64,000 nucleotides of DNA from Methanospirillum stamsii (GCF_046244385.1 NZ_CP176366.1:1178001-1242000), one strand, 5' to 3'; positions 34,856 through 43,645 are shown, numbered from the stretch's first letter. Translations and numbers: made by a program. Notes: a model not told the origin generated them from the sequence alone.

Positions 34856-35284
34856 ATGGCACAAAAAAAAGCCGATTCAGGAATCAGACTGGGTTTTGTT
34901 GTTGCGGAATTTAATCGTGACATTACCTACATGATGGAAATTGAAGCTGAAGAACATGCAAAATTCCTTGGTGCGGAGGTGACGGAGCGTCTCTATGTTC
35001 CAGGTGCATATGACATGCCGCTCGCAATTAAGAAGATGCTGAGAGAGAACAAGGTTGATGCTGTAGTGACCATTGGGTGTGTCATCGAAGGGGCAACCCA
35101 GCATGATGAGATAGTGGTCCAGCATGCAGCCAGGAAAATTATTGATCTCTCTCTTGAATTTGAAAAACCGGTTACCCTTGGAATATCCGGGCCGGGAATG
35201 ACACGACTTGAAGCGACTGAACGTATTGATTATGCAAAACGTGCAGTTGAATCTGCGATAAAACTGGTACAGCGGTTAGCATGA
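34856..35284 (+). CDS. ribH: 6,7-dimethyl-8-ribityllumazine synthase
   Basis: 142 residues with LGFVVAEFNRDITYMME, VPGAYDMPLAIKKML and the substrate-binding and catalytic strip GCVIEGATQHDEIV, followed by KPVTLGISGPGMT. It condenses the pyrimidinedione with dihydroxybutanone phosphate and normally assembles as pentamers or icosahedra. A TTGAGGTCG element precedes the ATG. It overlaps the following aminotransferase by 4 bp. Confidence 0.94.
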   Translation: MAQKKADSGIRLGFVVAEFNRDITYMMEIEAEEHAKFLGAEVTERLYVPGAYDMPLAIKKMLRENKVDAVVTIGCVIEGATQHDEIVVQHAARKIIDLSLEFEKPVTLGISGPGMTRLEATERIDYAKRAVESAIKLVQRLA

Positions 35285-36414
35285 GGCCTCTCTCGACAAA
35301 AATTGCTGCAATTGCTCCTTCAGCAACGATCGAGATAACGGAGAAAGCCAGGAAGATGCAGGCAGCCGGGATGGATGTTATCAGTCTCTCAATAGGTGAG
35401 CCTGATTTTCCAACTCCGGAACACATTACCGATGCCTGTATTGATGCTCTTCGTCGGGGTGAGACTCACTATGCGCCAGGAAAAGGAATTCCTGCACTTC
35501 TCTCTGCAATAGCAGAAAAAATTGAGCAGGAAAATAATATTCCCTGTACACCTGATCAGGTTATGGTCGGGTGTGGGGCAAAAGATTCCATTTACGAAGC
35601 ATGTGAAGCAGTTCTCAGTCCGGGTGACGAGGCTATCATATTGGATCCCTCCTGGGTAAGTTATGAGCCCTTTGTTCAGATTGCCGGAGGAGTTCCTGTT
35701 CATCATCCGCTCAATCCCAAAAATTTCCAGGTGGATGACACCCTCTTGGAAAAAGTTACGAATAAGACAAGGCTTGTCATTATCAATACTCCGTCCAACC
35801 CTTCAGGAGCGATCCTGAACAGAGAATCGTTAGATCTTGTGGCTGATATCTGTCATGACCATGATCTCATTGCGATTTCTGATGAGATTTATGAAAAACT
35901 GACGTATGGAAAGACTCATCTGTCTCTTGGTTCATTACCCGGAATGGCAGAGCGGACAATAACGGTAAACGGTTTTTCCAAAGCATATGCCATGACCGGG
36001 TGGAGACTTGGGTATGCGGTCTCGTCAAAAGAGATCATCGGTTACATGAACCGGGTACAGCAGCATACCATATCCCATCCGACTACCTTTGCAATGTACG
36101 GAGGGGTTGCTGCTCTCAAGGGACCCCAGCAGTGTATTGAGGACATGAGATCTGAGTTTGAGAAGAGGAGAGCATTTGTTCTCCGGAGCATGGATGATAT
36201 GGGGCTTTCTTATGCACCGGCTGACGGTGCGTTCTATGCGTATGTCCGTGTCAATGGAAATGATACAGAAGTTGCATCCCGCTGGCTTGAAGAGGCTCAT
36301 GTTGCCGTAACTCATGGAACTGCATTTAACCATCCGGGCTGGATACGGATTAGTTATGCTGCATCCATGGAGCGGCTCGAAGAGGCGATGAAAAGGATCT
36401 CTTCTGTCCTCTGA
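35281..36414 (+). CDS. Class I/II aminotransferase (aspartate aminotransferase-like)
   Basis: 377 residues. Motifs: LSIGEPDFPTPEH, INTPSNPSGA, ISDEIYEKLTYG, the PLP Lys in NGFSKAYAMTGWRLGY and the carboxylate Arg in WIRISYA. It overlaps the end of ribH, so it is expressed with the riboflavin genes. It is about 40 percent similar by eye to the aminotransferase at 31581-32792, but the two are clearly distinct. Confidence 0.9.
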   Translation: MRPLSTKIAAIAPSATIEITEKARKMQAAGMDVISLSIGEPDFPTPEHITDACIDALRRGETHYAPGKGIPALLSAIAEKIEQENNIPCTPDQVMVGCGAKDSIYEACEAVLSPGDEAIILDPSWVSYEPFVQIAGGVPVHHPLNPKNFQVDDTLLEKVTNKTRLVIINTPSNPSGAILNRESLDLVADICHDHDLIAISDEIYEKLTYGKTHLSLGSLPGMAERTITVNGFSKAYAMTGWRLGYAVSSKEIIGYMNRVQQHTISHPTTFAMYGGVAALKGPQQCIEDMRSEFEKRRAFVLRSMDDMGLSYAPADGAFYAYVRVNGNDTEVASRWLEEAHVAVTHGTAFNHPGWIRISYAASMERLEEAMKRISSVL

Positions 36415-36427
36415 TTTTTTTAAAAAA
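36415..36427. terminator. Bidirectional T/A-run terminator
   Basis: TTTTTTTAAAAAA fills the 15-bp gap between the convergent aminotransferase and subtilase genes, presenting an oligo-T run to transcription from either side. Confidence 0.5.
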
Positions 36428-36429
36428 GA

Positions 36430-38718
36430 TTAGTTGGTAACCTGGTAGGTTACATTATCTGTTACATACAGCCAGTATCCCTGCCATGGCAGGAGTATGA
36501 GGCTGTCACTTGTGGAATTTCTGATGATTGGTTCTTCATATTGTCCTGTTTTTGCATCATATCCGACAACATATGTCCAGTTATCTCCGATCTGCAGTAA
36601 TGTATCTTTAGCCGGGAGAGTTACTGTTCCGTATACTCCAAATCCATTCCATCCGGTCAGAAGTTCTTTTAAATAAACACCACTTTGGTTTTCATCTGGT
36701 TTTACCGTGATATTCTGAGTATCACCGGTCCATATCCAGTATGATGAAAGTGGACTGATTATTTCATCTCCCTGGACTGTAATCCAGGTGGTATTGAAGT
36801 ATTTCAGAACCGAGTGACCCGATGTATTGGTCACTTTTCCAAATACATCAGAGGCAGTATCATTTCCACTCATCAGTCTTTTGGCCACAGAAACATGGTT
36901 CCATCCCGGATACAAGCGGATTTTATCAGTATCAGGATTTTTCAGATAGACCATTGCTGCAGAGAGATTTACTCTTCCTCCGGTTACCGTTTTATTCTGA
37001 AGGTCCGCGAGAGGATCGCTGCTTTTCATAATAGCCTCTTTTATCATAGAGTATGAGGCGTCAGGAGCGTATGTTTTCAGATTAGCACTCATTCCACTGA
37101 CAAAAGGAGCTGCCATCGAGGTTCCGGACATATATCCATACCTGGTTTCCGTCAGAGTGCCGTATCCCTCAGAAAGAGTAACATTGTCAAGGAAACAGGT
37201 TATGAATGTTCCATCTCCAATGAATCGCAGATACAGGGGATTTTTTAATAAATCTGTGGTGATTTTACATTCACGATGGGTAAAAGGCATCAGTACGAAT
37301 GATTTCCGATCATACTCCAGTTTTGTCCAGGAGATATTATCGTTTGATCCCTCGATAGAAAAGGTGTAATTCGCCCCAATCAGCTGGAGATCATACGAGA
37401 TTATCGGATTTGTCAGGTTTTCTATCCTGAGAGGTTCTTTGAGTGTCAGAATTGCAGGAATTTCTGTGTAATTTCCGGTATTATTCACTGTTCCCTGAGC
37501 ACTGGAGGGTGGTGAAGTATAGTATTCTGTATTGAGTGTCCAGTTTCCATGGGTTGTCCAGTTGGACAAGGTATCAAAACTGTCATACCAAAGGGGTTCG
37601 GGACTATAGAGATTGTGTTTGGCTGAGTAAATATCCTCTCCCGGAGCTGCAATGTCCACAGAGGTTTTTCCATAATTTGAGAAAGATGCCAGGTTATCCT
37701 GGGCATTTGTTGCTGCGACTGATATGATATTTTCAAGGTCATAAGATGTCGGGTAATGGGGAATTGCATCGTTATCGAGTCCACTATTTCCTGCAGCACA
37801 AATAAAAAGACCTGCTGTTCCGGCCATCACTTCATATTCTGCCTGACTGGGATCAGATCCTCCATATGAACATGAATAAATGGTTGCACCATTTCGTGCA
37901 GCCCAGAGAATAGCCTCAATCTCATCTGATACCGTTCCGGTGCCAAAACTATTCAGGAACCTGACTGGAAGAATCGTTGTATTCCAGTTTACACCGGTAA
38001 TGCCAATACTATTGTTGCCAACTCCTCCGATGATTCCGGCGCAATGGGTTCCATGTGAGGCAAGGTCCATTGGTTCCAGTGTTCCGGTAATGGCGTCATA
38101 TCCATGGGTCCATGTTGATGGGTCTGTCCAGATATTAGAAGATAGGTCCGGATGAAGATAATCAATACCAGAATCAAGTACTGCAACTATTTCTTTGGAG
38201 TTTGTGCTGGTATTCCATGCAATTGGTGCATCAATGTCTGCCCCGGCAATACCAGAAGCAGTATCCTCTTTGAATACCTGTCCGGTATTTGAAAGACCCC
38301 ACTGTCTCCAAAAATCCGGATCATTCGGGACCAGAGATGATTCCCGATAATAATCAGGTTCGGCATACAAAACTCCTGGAATATTCTGGTAGTAACTGAC
38401 AGCCTCTTCAACAGAGATGGTATCCGGCAAAGCGACAAGTTGTAAGCCTTTTACGCCTTCCGCTGAAAAATCCCTAACTATTTCTGCATTGATGGTTGCA
38501 TGTGCAGAGGTAAGGGCATCAGAGTTTTGATTTATTCCTGAATTCGATGATTTTATAAGAAGGAATCCTGGCATATATCCTGTTCCCTCTTCCTGTTCTG
38601 AAGACGGTATTCCGGGGGGAAGAGCAGGCATGGCAACGGTAACCGGGATAGTGAAGAGTGCGATTATCCCGCATATGAGAATTATTCTCATACCGGTCAG
38701 TAGGATTTTTTCATTCAT
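36430..38718 (-). CDS. Secreted subtilisin-like serine protease (S8) with shared C-terminal module
   Basis: 762 residues. A signal peptide (MRIILICGIIALFTIPVTVA) is followed by a propeptide-like region (about 50-125). The catalytic triad is intact: Asp182 in VAVLDSGIDYLHPDL, His222 in SHGTHCAGI and Ser534 in SGTSMAAPFVSG; the oxyanion Asn is in CAAGNSG. Between DIAAPGEDIYSAKH and the Ser motif lies an extra domain of about 150 residues (roughly 370-525) with a beta-rich, carbohydrate-binding look. The last 160 residues (LYPGWNHVSVAKRL ... WQGYWLYV) match the C-terminal module of the PKD proteins at the window start. Probably processes or docks on surface proteins. Confidence 0.92.
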   Translation of the reverse strand: MNEKILLTGMRIILICGIIALFTIPVTVAMPALPPGIPSSEQEEGTGYMPGFLLIKSSNSGINQNSDALTSAHATINAEIVRDFSAEGVKGLQLVALPDTISVEEAVSYYQNIPGVLYAEPDYYRESSLVPNDPDFWRQWGLSNTGQVFKEDTASGIAGADIDAPIAWNTSTNSKEIVAVLDSGIDYLHPDLSSNIWTDPSTWTHGYDAITGTLEPMDLASHGTHCAGIIGGVGNNSIGITGVNWNTTILPVRFLNSFGTGTVSDEIEAILWAARNGATIYSCSYGGSDPSQAEYEVMAGTAGLFICAAGNSGLDNDAIPHYPTSYDLENIISVAATNAQDNLASFSNYGKTSVDIAAPGEDIYSAKHNLYSPEPLWYDSFDTLSNWTTHGNWTLNTEYYTSPPSSAQGTVNNTGNYTEIPAILTLKEPLRIENLTNPIISYDLQLIGANYTFSIEGSNDNISWTKLEYDRKSFVLMPFTHRECKITTDLLKNPLYLRFIGDGTFITCFLDNVTLSEGYGTLTETRYGYMSGTSMAAPFVSGMSANLKTYAPDASYSMIKEAIMKSSDPLADLQNKTVTGGRVNLSAAMVYLKNPDTDKIRLYPGWNHVSVAKRLMSGNDTASDVFGKVTNTSGHSVLKYFNTTWITVQGDEIISPLSSYWIWTGDTQNITVKPDENQSGVYLKELLTGWNGFGVYGTVTLPAKDTLLQIGDNWTYVVGYDAKTGQYEEPIIRNSTSDSLILLPWQGYWLYVTDNVTYQVTN

Positions 38719-38929
38719 GAAATAGAACCACCTGATATTAGGAGATTATGCGGCGCCTTATATGTAACTGATGTTTCATACCTGAATTCATTGATTTTCA
38801 TCTGACATGTTTCCGGATTATGCGAAGTCAGCATTTTAATTTTTAAATAGAAGACACCAGAGAGGTTTTGTATGATTAAAGAGAAAGATGAACCCAAAAT
38901 AGATATCCCTGTCTGACAGATCTCATCCT

Positions 38930-40072
38930 ATGAAATATGTGCTGCTGATAGTAACTTCCCTTCTTTTTATCATGGTTCCTATCACAGCAGATTCAGGTTC
39001 ACTTGAGATCTCCTCTGACATAGATTCTGTTCCAATTTATATTGATAATACATTTGCCGGAGTAACCCCTCTTACAGTTACGGATATTGAACCGGGATAT
39101 CACCTGGTAAAAGCATCCCCTGAAGGATTATTCCAACAGACCCGGAACATTTCAGTTAATTCAGGAGAATTATCTCCAATATCCTTTATTTTTCTTTTAT
39201 CTGATTACCAGATTCCTGCCATGGTTCGAATAGGTGATTGTGTCGGAACTCCCGAATCTTCTGACCTTGATGGAACAGCATTTGATCTACACCGGATTTC
39301 TGATGATACTCTGATGGCATATTTTAGTGGAAGGAATGAAGGTATTCAGTGTATGGCCTCATCAGATGGGATATCATGGGACAAAATGCCGGATTCATGC
39401 CTTGAAGGGATAACAAATGAACCGGAGTTTCGAAATGATCCTTGGGTATTCCTTTTACCTGACGGCAGTTACCGGATGATTTTTAGTAAAACGGTAGGAA
39501 ATGATCATTCCCTGTACTCAGCAACTTCTCCTGATGGAATCCGGTTTACCGGAGAAGAAAAGATAATCATTTCCGGAGACGAAGAGGGATTCATCTCTGC
39601 AAGTCCTGCTGTTCCTTCGGGAATTGTGTATGCTGACGGGACAGTCAGGATTTATTACCATATATCCGGTGTCGGTATTAAAAGTGCCATATCTGATGAC
39701 ATGGGTATTTCCTGGAAATCCGAAGAGGGTGTCCGTATTAAGAATGGAACTGATCCAACCCTGATTTTATTGCCGGATGGAAGAACCGGTATTGTTTATG
39801 TAGATACCACTCCGAAATCAAAGGGCCAGAGAATCTTTTATTCGCTTTCAGAAGATGGCCTTGATTTCTCCAGATACAGGCCTGTTCAGATTCTTGAATC
39901 AATTGAACCCGGAGTATGGCTGATGGATCCGGAGGTTATTACAGAAGATGAGACTTTTTACCTGTACTTTTCTGTAATGGGAATCGAAGGAATGCAAAAC
40001 CAGGGGCTTCCTGGAATACTCCGAAGCATTATCAACCCCGATTGCCTGGAAAGATCTGCAGTACTGGTTTAA
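38930..40072 (+). CDS. Secreted PEGA-domain / beta-propeller protein
   Basis: 380 residues. The signal peptide is MKYVLLIVTSLLFIMVPITA. Residues ~23-85 form a PEGA domain (GSLEISSDIDSVPIYIDNT, then GVTPLTV and GYHLVKA). The rest looks like a five-bladed glycosidase/sialidase-type propeller with repeated AYFSGRNEG, ATSPDGIRF, SAISDDMGISW and YSLSEDGLDF strands, the pattern of BNR or glycoside hydrolase family 43-like repeats. Catalytic residues could not be assigned. It is separated from the divergent subtilase by a 211-bp gap with no recognised element. Confidence 0.75.
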   Translation: MKYVLLIVTSLLFIMVPITADSGSLEISSDIDSVPIYIDNTFAGVTPLTVTDIEPGYHLVKASPEGLFQQTRNISVNSGELSPISFIFLLSDYQIPAMVRIGDCVGTPESSDLDGTAFDLHRISDDTLMAYFSGRNEGIQCMASSDGISWDKMPDSCLEGITNEPEFRNDPWVFLLPDGSYRMIFSKTVGNDHSLYSATSPDGIRFTGEEKIIISGDEEGFISASPAVPSGIVYADGTVRIYYHISGVGIKSAISDDMGISWKSEEGVRIKNGTDPTLILLPDGRTGIVYVDTTPKSKGQRIFYSLSEDGLDFSRYRPVQILESIEPGVWLMDPEVITEDETFYLYFSVMGIEGMQNQGLPGILRSIINPDCLERSAVLV

Positions 40073-40078
40073 TTTTTA

Positions 40079-40150
40079 TGGACCCGGCGGGATTTGAACC
40101 CGCGGCCTCTGCGTTGCGAACACAGCGATCTCCCACTGATCTACGAGCCC
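40079..40150 (-). tRNA. tRNA-Ala (anticodon CGC)
   Basis: A full cloverleaf can be drawn on the minus strand: acceptor GGGCTCG with CGGGTCC, anticodon stem CTGTG/CGCAG around the loop TTCGCAA (anticodon CGC), and T arm GCGGG-TTCAAAT-CCCGC. The discriminator base is A and CCA is not encoded. It lies 11 bp from the start of the transcript end of tfb, tail to tail with the PEGA gene. Confidence 0.92.
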
Positions 40151-40161
40151 AAAAAAGAAGA

Positions 40162-41175
40162 TCAGAGAATTATTTCTATATCCAGTTTTTCTGCCAGTTC
40201 CTTATACCGGTTTCTAATGGTAACTTCGGTAACGCCCGCAACTTCAGCTACTTCACGCTGTGTTCTTCGCTCACCACCGAGTATTGAAGAGATATAGATT
40301 GCAGCTGCAGCAACTCCGGTTGGCCCCCTTCCTGAAGTAAGTTCACGCTCACCTGCCTGTCTCAGAATTTCAACAGCTCTGCTCTGCACTTCACCTTTGA
40401 GTTGCAGTCCGGAACAGAACCGGGGAACATAGTCGATTGGGGAGGTCGGGAGAAGTTTCAATCCAAGTTCACGGGATATAAACCGGTATGTTCTGCCAAT
40501 TTCCTTTCTTGAAACCCGTGATACTTCCGCTATCTCGTCAAGGGTTCTTGGAACACTACATTGACGACATGCTGCATATAATGCAGCTGCTGCTACTCCC
40601 TCTATACTTCTACCACGGATGAGGTTTTTATCGACCGCATCACGATATACCACTGCAGCTGTTTCACGAACATTTCTGGGAAGACCCAGTGCAGAAGCCA
40701 TCCGGTCAAGTTCAGATAATGCAAATGCAAGGTTTCGTTCGGTTGCATTACTTACCCTGATACGACGCTGCCATTTACGCAGACGGTAGAGTTGTGCACG
40801 GTTTTTTGATGATATCGCTCTTCCATAACTGTCCCGGTTTCTCCAGTCAATCATGGTAGAGAGACCCTTATCATGGATGGTAAAGGTCATCGGAGCTCCA
40901 ACACGTGACCGTTTCATCCGCTGGTCATGATCAAAAGCACGCCACTCAGGACCTCTGTCGATAAATTCGGCGTCAATAACCAGACCACACTGCTGACAGA
41001 CAAGTTCTGCCCGTTCATAATCATGAACAAGTTGTCTGCTCCCACACTCAGGACATTGAGATTCGGTCTGGTTTTCTATTTTTTTCTGTTTCTCAACTAC
41101 CTTTCCGGTCAGTCTGTTTTTCAGGGCTTCCCGCTCTTTCTGAAGGGTCCGGAGTTTTTCTATCTCTTCTGACAT
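40162..41175 (-). CDS. tfb: Transcription initiation factor B (TFB/TFIIB)
   Basis: 337 residues. N-terminal zinc ribbon: CPECGSRQLVHDYER then CQQCG. The B-finger region contains GPEWRAFDHDQRMKRSRVG. Two cyclin repeats follow (RNLAFALSELDRMASALG; RFCSGLQLKGEVQSRAVEIL), and the C-terminal helix-turn-helix (TQREVAEVAGVTEVTIRNRY) recognises the BRE promoter element. No intein. GAGGAAAG precedes the ATG. It follows gar1 with an 8-bp gap, a gene pair common in euryarchaea. Confidence 0.96.
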   Translation of the reverse strand: MSEEIEKLRTLQKEREALKNRLTGKVVEKQKKIENQTESQCPECGSRQLVHDYERAELVCQQCGLVIDAEFIDRGPEWRAFDHDQRMKRSRVGAPMTFTIHDKGLSTMIDWRNRDSYGRAISSKNRAQLYRLRKWQRRIRVSNATERNLAFALSELDRMASALGLPRNVRETAAVVYRDAVDKNLIRGRSIEGVAAAALYAACRQCSVPRTLDEIAEVSRVSRKEIGRTYRFISRELGLKLLPTSPIDYVPRFCSGLQLKGEVQSRAVEILRQAGERELTSGRGPTGVAAAAIYISSILGGERRTQREVAEVAGVTEVTIRNRYKELAEKLDIEIIL

Positions 41176-41183
41176 TCTTTCCT

Positions 41184-41414
41184 CTATTTAATAAAGAGCC
41201 GTTCGCCAATGAGGCGTGAAGGCTCTTCGATATCGGTCAATACCGCTGCATACGGCGATGTGACATTACCGAAAATATCGATAAGTTTCCCCACAGGTTT
41301 CCATCTTTTATCAAGAACTTTACTATACAGGCGGGGGAGTTTCGCAGCATCACATTCCACGATCAGAATACGATGACCAAAATTACTTTTAACTCTTCCA
41401 ATAGCCCGTACCAA
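41184..41414 (-). CDS. gar1: Gar1-like H/ACA ribonucleoprotein subunit
   Basis: 76 residues starting at TTG 41414 behind a GGGGGC element; no ATG or GTG is available in frame. The sequence RAIGRVKSNFGHRILIVECD and GKLIDIFGNVTSPYAAV has the six-stranded barrel pattern of Gar1. The protein joins Cbf5, Nop10 and L7Ae in guide-directed pseudouridylation. The position just upstream of tfb supports the call. Confidence 0.8.
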   Translation of the reverse strand: MVRAIGRVKSNFGHRILIVECDAAKLPRLYSKVLDKRWKPVGKLIDIFGNVTSPYAAVLTDIEEPSRLIGERLFIK

Positions 41415-41518
41415 TACATCGCCCCCAAAAATGCTCGTATCACCCCACCGGAGATACGATAAGCAACCTATATATGTGTCGATAAGTAGTATTTATGTAT
41501 TATGGCAATTATTAAGTA

Positions 41519-42169
41519 TTACGTAAACCGCTTGTAAAATTCATTTCCGTGTATGGAGAGTACTGATTCCAGCTTTTCATCCGGAATACCGGCACCACTG
41601 CCGATGAGGACTCTATCTCGTGGGGACATGATATCACCAGGATCATGGGTATCTGAATCCACTGTCAGAAGACATCCGGTTTTTTCTGCAATCCTGGCTA
41701 CATGACCATTTGTCCGGTTATGACCCCCTCGTGCGGTGATTTCAAGAGCGACATGGTTTTTTGCAGCCAGAACAGCATCTTCAATACTTATCAGTCCGGG
41801 ATGAGCCAGAATATCGACATATTTACAACTGACTGCGGCATGATTTGTTCCAGGTGCAACCGGTTCCACCGGAGTTTCTCCATGTACAACCACAATATCT
41901 GCACCCTCACTTTTTGCAAGTTCAGCCAGTAGTGGAATTTCCTCAGGGGGAACATGAGTGATTTCAACCCCTGAAAGAAGCTTGATACCCATTCTGGATG
42001 CAGAAGGGGAGACTTTTTTTACCGCTCTGATTGTTTCAGATATGTTACTGTAATCGACATGATCAGTAATTCCAACAACAGAATAACCCAGAATTTGCAT
42101 CCGTCTGAGTAATTCAGTTGGTAAGAGCTCACCATCCGAAAGCAGGGTGTGGGTATGAAAATCGTACAT
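41519..42169 (-). CDS. PHP-domain phosphoesterase (histidinol-phosphatase-like)
   Basis: 216 residues with all PHP metal motifs: DFHTHTLLSDG, ITDHVDY, SGVEITHV, VVHGETP, LAHPG and DSDTHDPGD. The size fits small YcdX/HisK-like PHP hydrolases. Histidinol phosphatase or another phosphomonoesterase activity is possible; no his genes are nearby. It lies 7 bp downstream of srp19 on the same strand and 104 bp before gar1, interrupting the common srp19-gar1-tfb order. Confidence 0.82.
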   Translation of the reverse strand: MYDFHTHTLLSDGELLPTELLRRMQILGYSVVGITDHVDYSNISETIRAVKKVSPSASRMGIKLLSGVEITHVPPEEIPLLAELAKSEGADIVVVHGETPVEPVAPGTNHAAVSCKYVDILAHPGLISIEDAVLAAKNHVALEITARGGHNRTNGHVARIAEKTGCLLTVDSDTHDPGDIMSPRDRVLIGSGAGIPDEKLESVLSIHGNEFYKRFT

Positions 42170-42176
42170 ATCAGGT

Positions 42177-42449
42177 TTATTCCGGACTTTTTAAGCCCAT
42201 ACTTACAATATTTATGAGTTCTCCCTTTGTTCCGGTGAATTCTGCTACGAATCGTCCCTGTCCTTTCCACCAGTATGAAGGATGAGATTTTTGTTCCCGG
42301 TTATATGGTATCTTCTGCTTTTTGAGAATTCGTTCAATAGCTACTGGTTCAGGATTCTGGACGCCTTTTGAACGTGGAACTCTGCGCCCCTCTGTTCGTG
42401 TCAGGTCGCTATCAAAGTAACAGGGATAAAGTATTACTCCCTTGTCCAT
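42177..42449 (-). CDS. srp19: Signal recognition particle protein SRP19
   Basis: 90 residues, with ILYPCYFDSDLTRTEGRRVP and IPYNREQKSHPSYWWKGQG, the conserved RNA-contacting segments of SRP19. It binds helices 6 and 8 of SRP RNA and allows SRP54 to assemble. Divergent from hypB with a 55-bp gap. Confidence 0.93.
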   Translation of the reverse strand: MDKGVILYPCYFDSDLTRTEGRRVPRSKGVQNPEPVAIERILKKQKIPYNREQKSHPSYWWKGQGRFVAEFTGTKGELINIVSMGLKSPE

Positions 42450-42504
42450 TCTTAATGATCTGAAATCTAAACCTATTAAGTACCAGCGGGAATGATGGTA
42501 TGTT

Positions 42505-43152
42505 ATGCATCACATCGATATTTCAATAGAGAAAGATATTTTTTCAGCCAACAAAAAACTGGCCGAAGCGAATGCCGCGCACCTGAAGTCTCACAAAGTA
42601 AGGGGTTTTGATCTGCTCGGTGGCATTGGTTCAGGAAAAACAGCGCTTATCGAAAAAGTGGTTCCAAAATTAAAAAGCAGGGGTCTTACAGCTGCTGCTA
42701 TTGCAGGGGATGTGTACGGTGATGATGATTTTCAACGCATTGTTGCTCTTGGGATAGCTGCTGAAAATGTGAATACCGGAAAAGAATGCCATCTGGATGC
42801 GCACATGATAGAACATGCCCTGGATCATCTTCCTCTTCAGGACGTTGATATCCTGTTTATAGAAAATGTCGGAAATATGGTCTGTCCGACTGATTTTGAA
42901 CTTGGTGCTGAAAAGAGGATTGTTGTTGTTTCATCAACAGAAGGTGATGACGTTGTGAATAAACACCCGATGATGTTTCGTGGGTGTTCAATTGCGGTTT
43001 TGAACAAGATTGATCTTGCGGATGCCGTGGGAGCCGATCTGAACCGGATGGAACGTGATATGCTGCGGTATAATCCGTCCATGAAAATATTCAGAACAAA
43101 TATGAAGACAGGGGAGGGAGTTGATTCACTTGTGGAGGAGATCCTGTCCTGA
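42505..43152 (+). CDS. hypB: Hydrogenase nickel incorporation GTPase HypB
   Basis: 215 residues. Walker A is GGIGSGKTAL (the HypB pattern differs from classic P-loops), AGDVYGDDDFQRI is switch-like, and the metal-site residues are GKECHLD and NMVCPTDF; the base-specific motif is LNKIDLA. The His-rich N-terminal tract found in some bacteria is absent. HypB delivers nickel, with HypA, to [NiFe] hydrogenases such as Frh, Mvh or Ech in methanogens. No other hyp gene is in the window. Confidence 0.93.
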   Translation: MHHIDISIEKDIFSANKKLAEANAAHLKSHKVRGFDLLGGIGSGKTALIEKVVPKLKSRGLTAAAIAGDVYGDDDFQRIVALGIAAENVNTGKECHLDAHMIEHALDHLPLQDVDILFIENVGNMVCPTDFELGAEKRIVVVSSTEGDDVVNKHPMMFRGCSIAVLNKIDLADAVGADLNRMERDMLRYNPSMKIFRTNMKTGEGVDSLVEEILS

Positions 43153-43154
43153 GC

Positions 43155-43227
43155 GGAGTCTTATATACTGATGCGGGAGACATGTATAAGACTCCGTGGT
43201 TTACCCGGTTCTCCCACTCCGGGTAAA
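43155..43227 (+). promoter_or_regulatory. Two inverted repeats upstream of rps8e, with embedded TATA box
   Basis: The first repeat pairs GGAGTCTTATA (43155-43165) with TATAAGACTCC (43185-43195), 11 bp perfect; its left arm runs into TTATATAC, a good TATA box. Transcription would then begin near 43190. The second pairs TTTACCCGG (43200-43208) with CCGGGTAAA (43219-43227), 9 bp perfect with a 10-base loop, so it would lie inside the mRNA leader just before the S8e start. Terminator of hypB, operator, or translational control element are all possible. Confidence 0.55.
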
Positions 43228-43249
43228 TGATACTTGAGGATGAGATAAT

Positions 43250-43627
43250 ATGCAATGGCATGGACGTTCTGTTCGAAAATCCACCGGGGGCAGGTATTGT
43301 CCGTCCCGTGGAAAAAAGCGCAGGGAAATTGGGTCAGCACCCGCTGAAACCCATATTGGTATAGACCGGAGAAAAATTTCCAGAACCTATGGTGGAAATA
43401 ATAAAGTCCGGGCACTTCGGTGTGAGTTTGCAGTAATAAGCAACACGAAAACCGGTGAAACAAAGAAAGTTAAGATTGAGACGGTAGAGGAGAACACTGC
43501 AAACCCGAACTATGTCCGGCGTAACCTCCTTACTCGTGGTGCAATTATCAGGACCGAGATGGGCCGTGCACGCATTACCAGCAGACCTGGTCAGCATGGC
43601 GTTATCAATGCTATCCTGATTGAATAA
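43250..43627 (+). CDS. rps8e: Ribosomal protein S8e
   Basis: 125 residues beginning MQWHGRSVRKSTGGRY, with the conserved YGGNNKVRALRCEFA and the C-terminal TRGAIIRTEMGRARITSRPG. An archaeal/eukaryotic-specific component of the small subunit. It has its own promoter region with the hairpins described upstream and T-runs downstream, so it is probably monocistronic. Confidence 0.95.
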   Translation: MQWHGRSVRKSTGGRYCPSRGKKRREIGSAPAETHIGIDRRKISRTYGGNNKVRALRCEFAVISNTKTGETKKVKIETVEENTANPNYVRRNLLTRGAIIRTEMGRARITSRPGQHGVINAILIE

Positions 43628-43645
43628 TTTTTTATCTGTTTTTTT
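43628..43645 (+). terminator. Double T-run terminator of rps8e
   Basis: TTTTTT directly after the stop codon and TTTTTTT a few bases later, with more T-rich sequence to about 43660. Confidence 0.5.
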
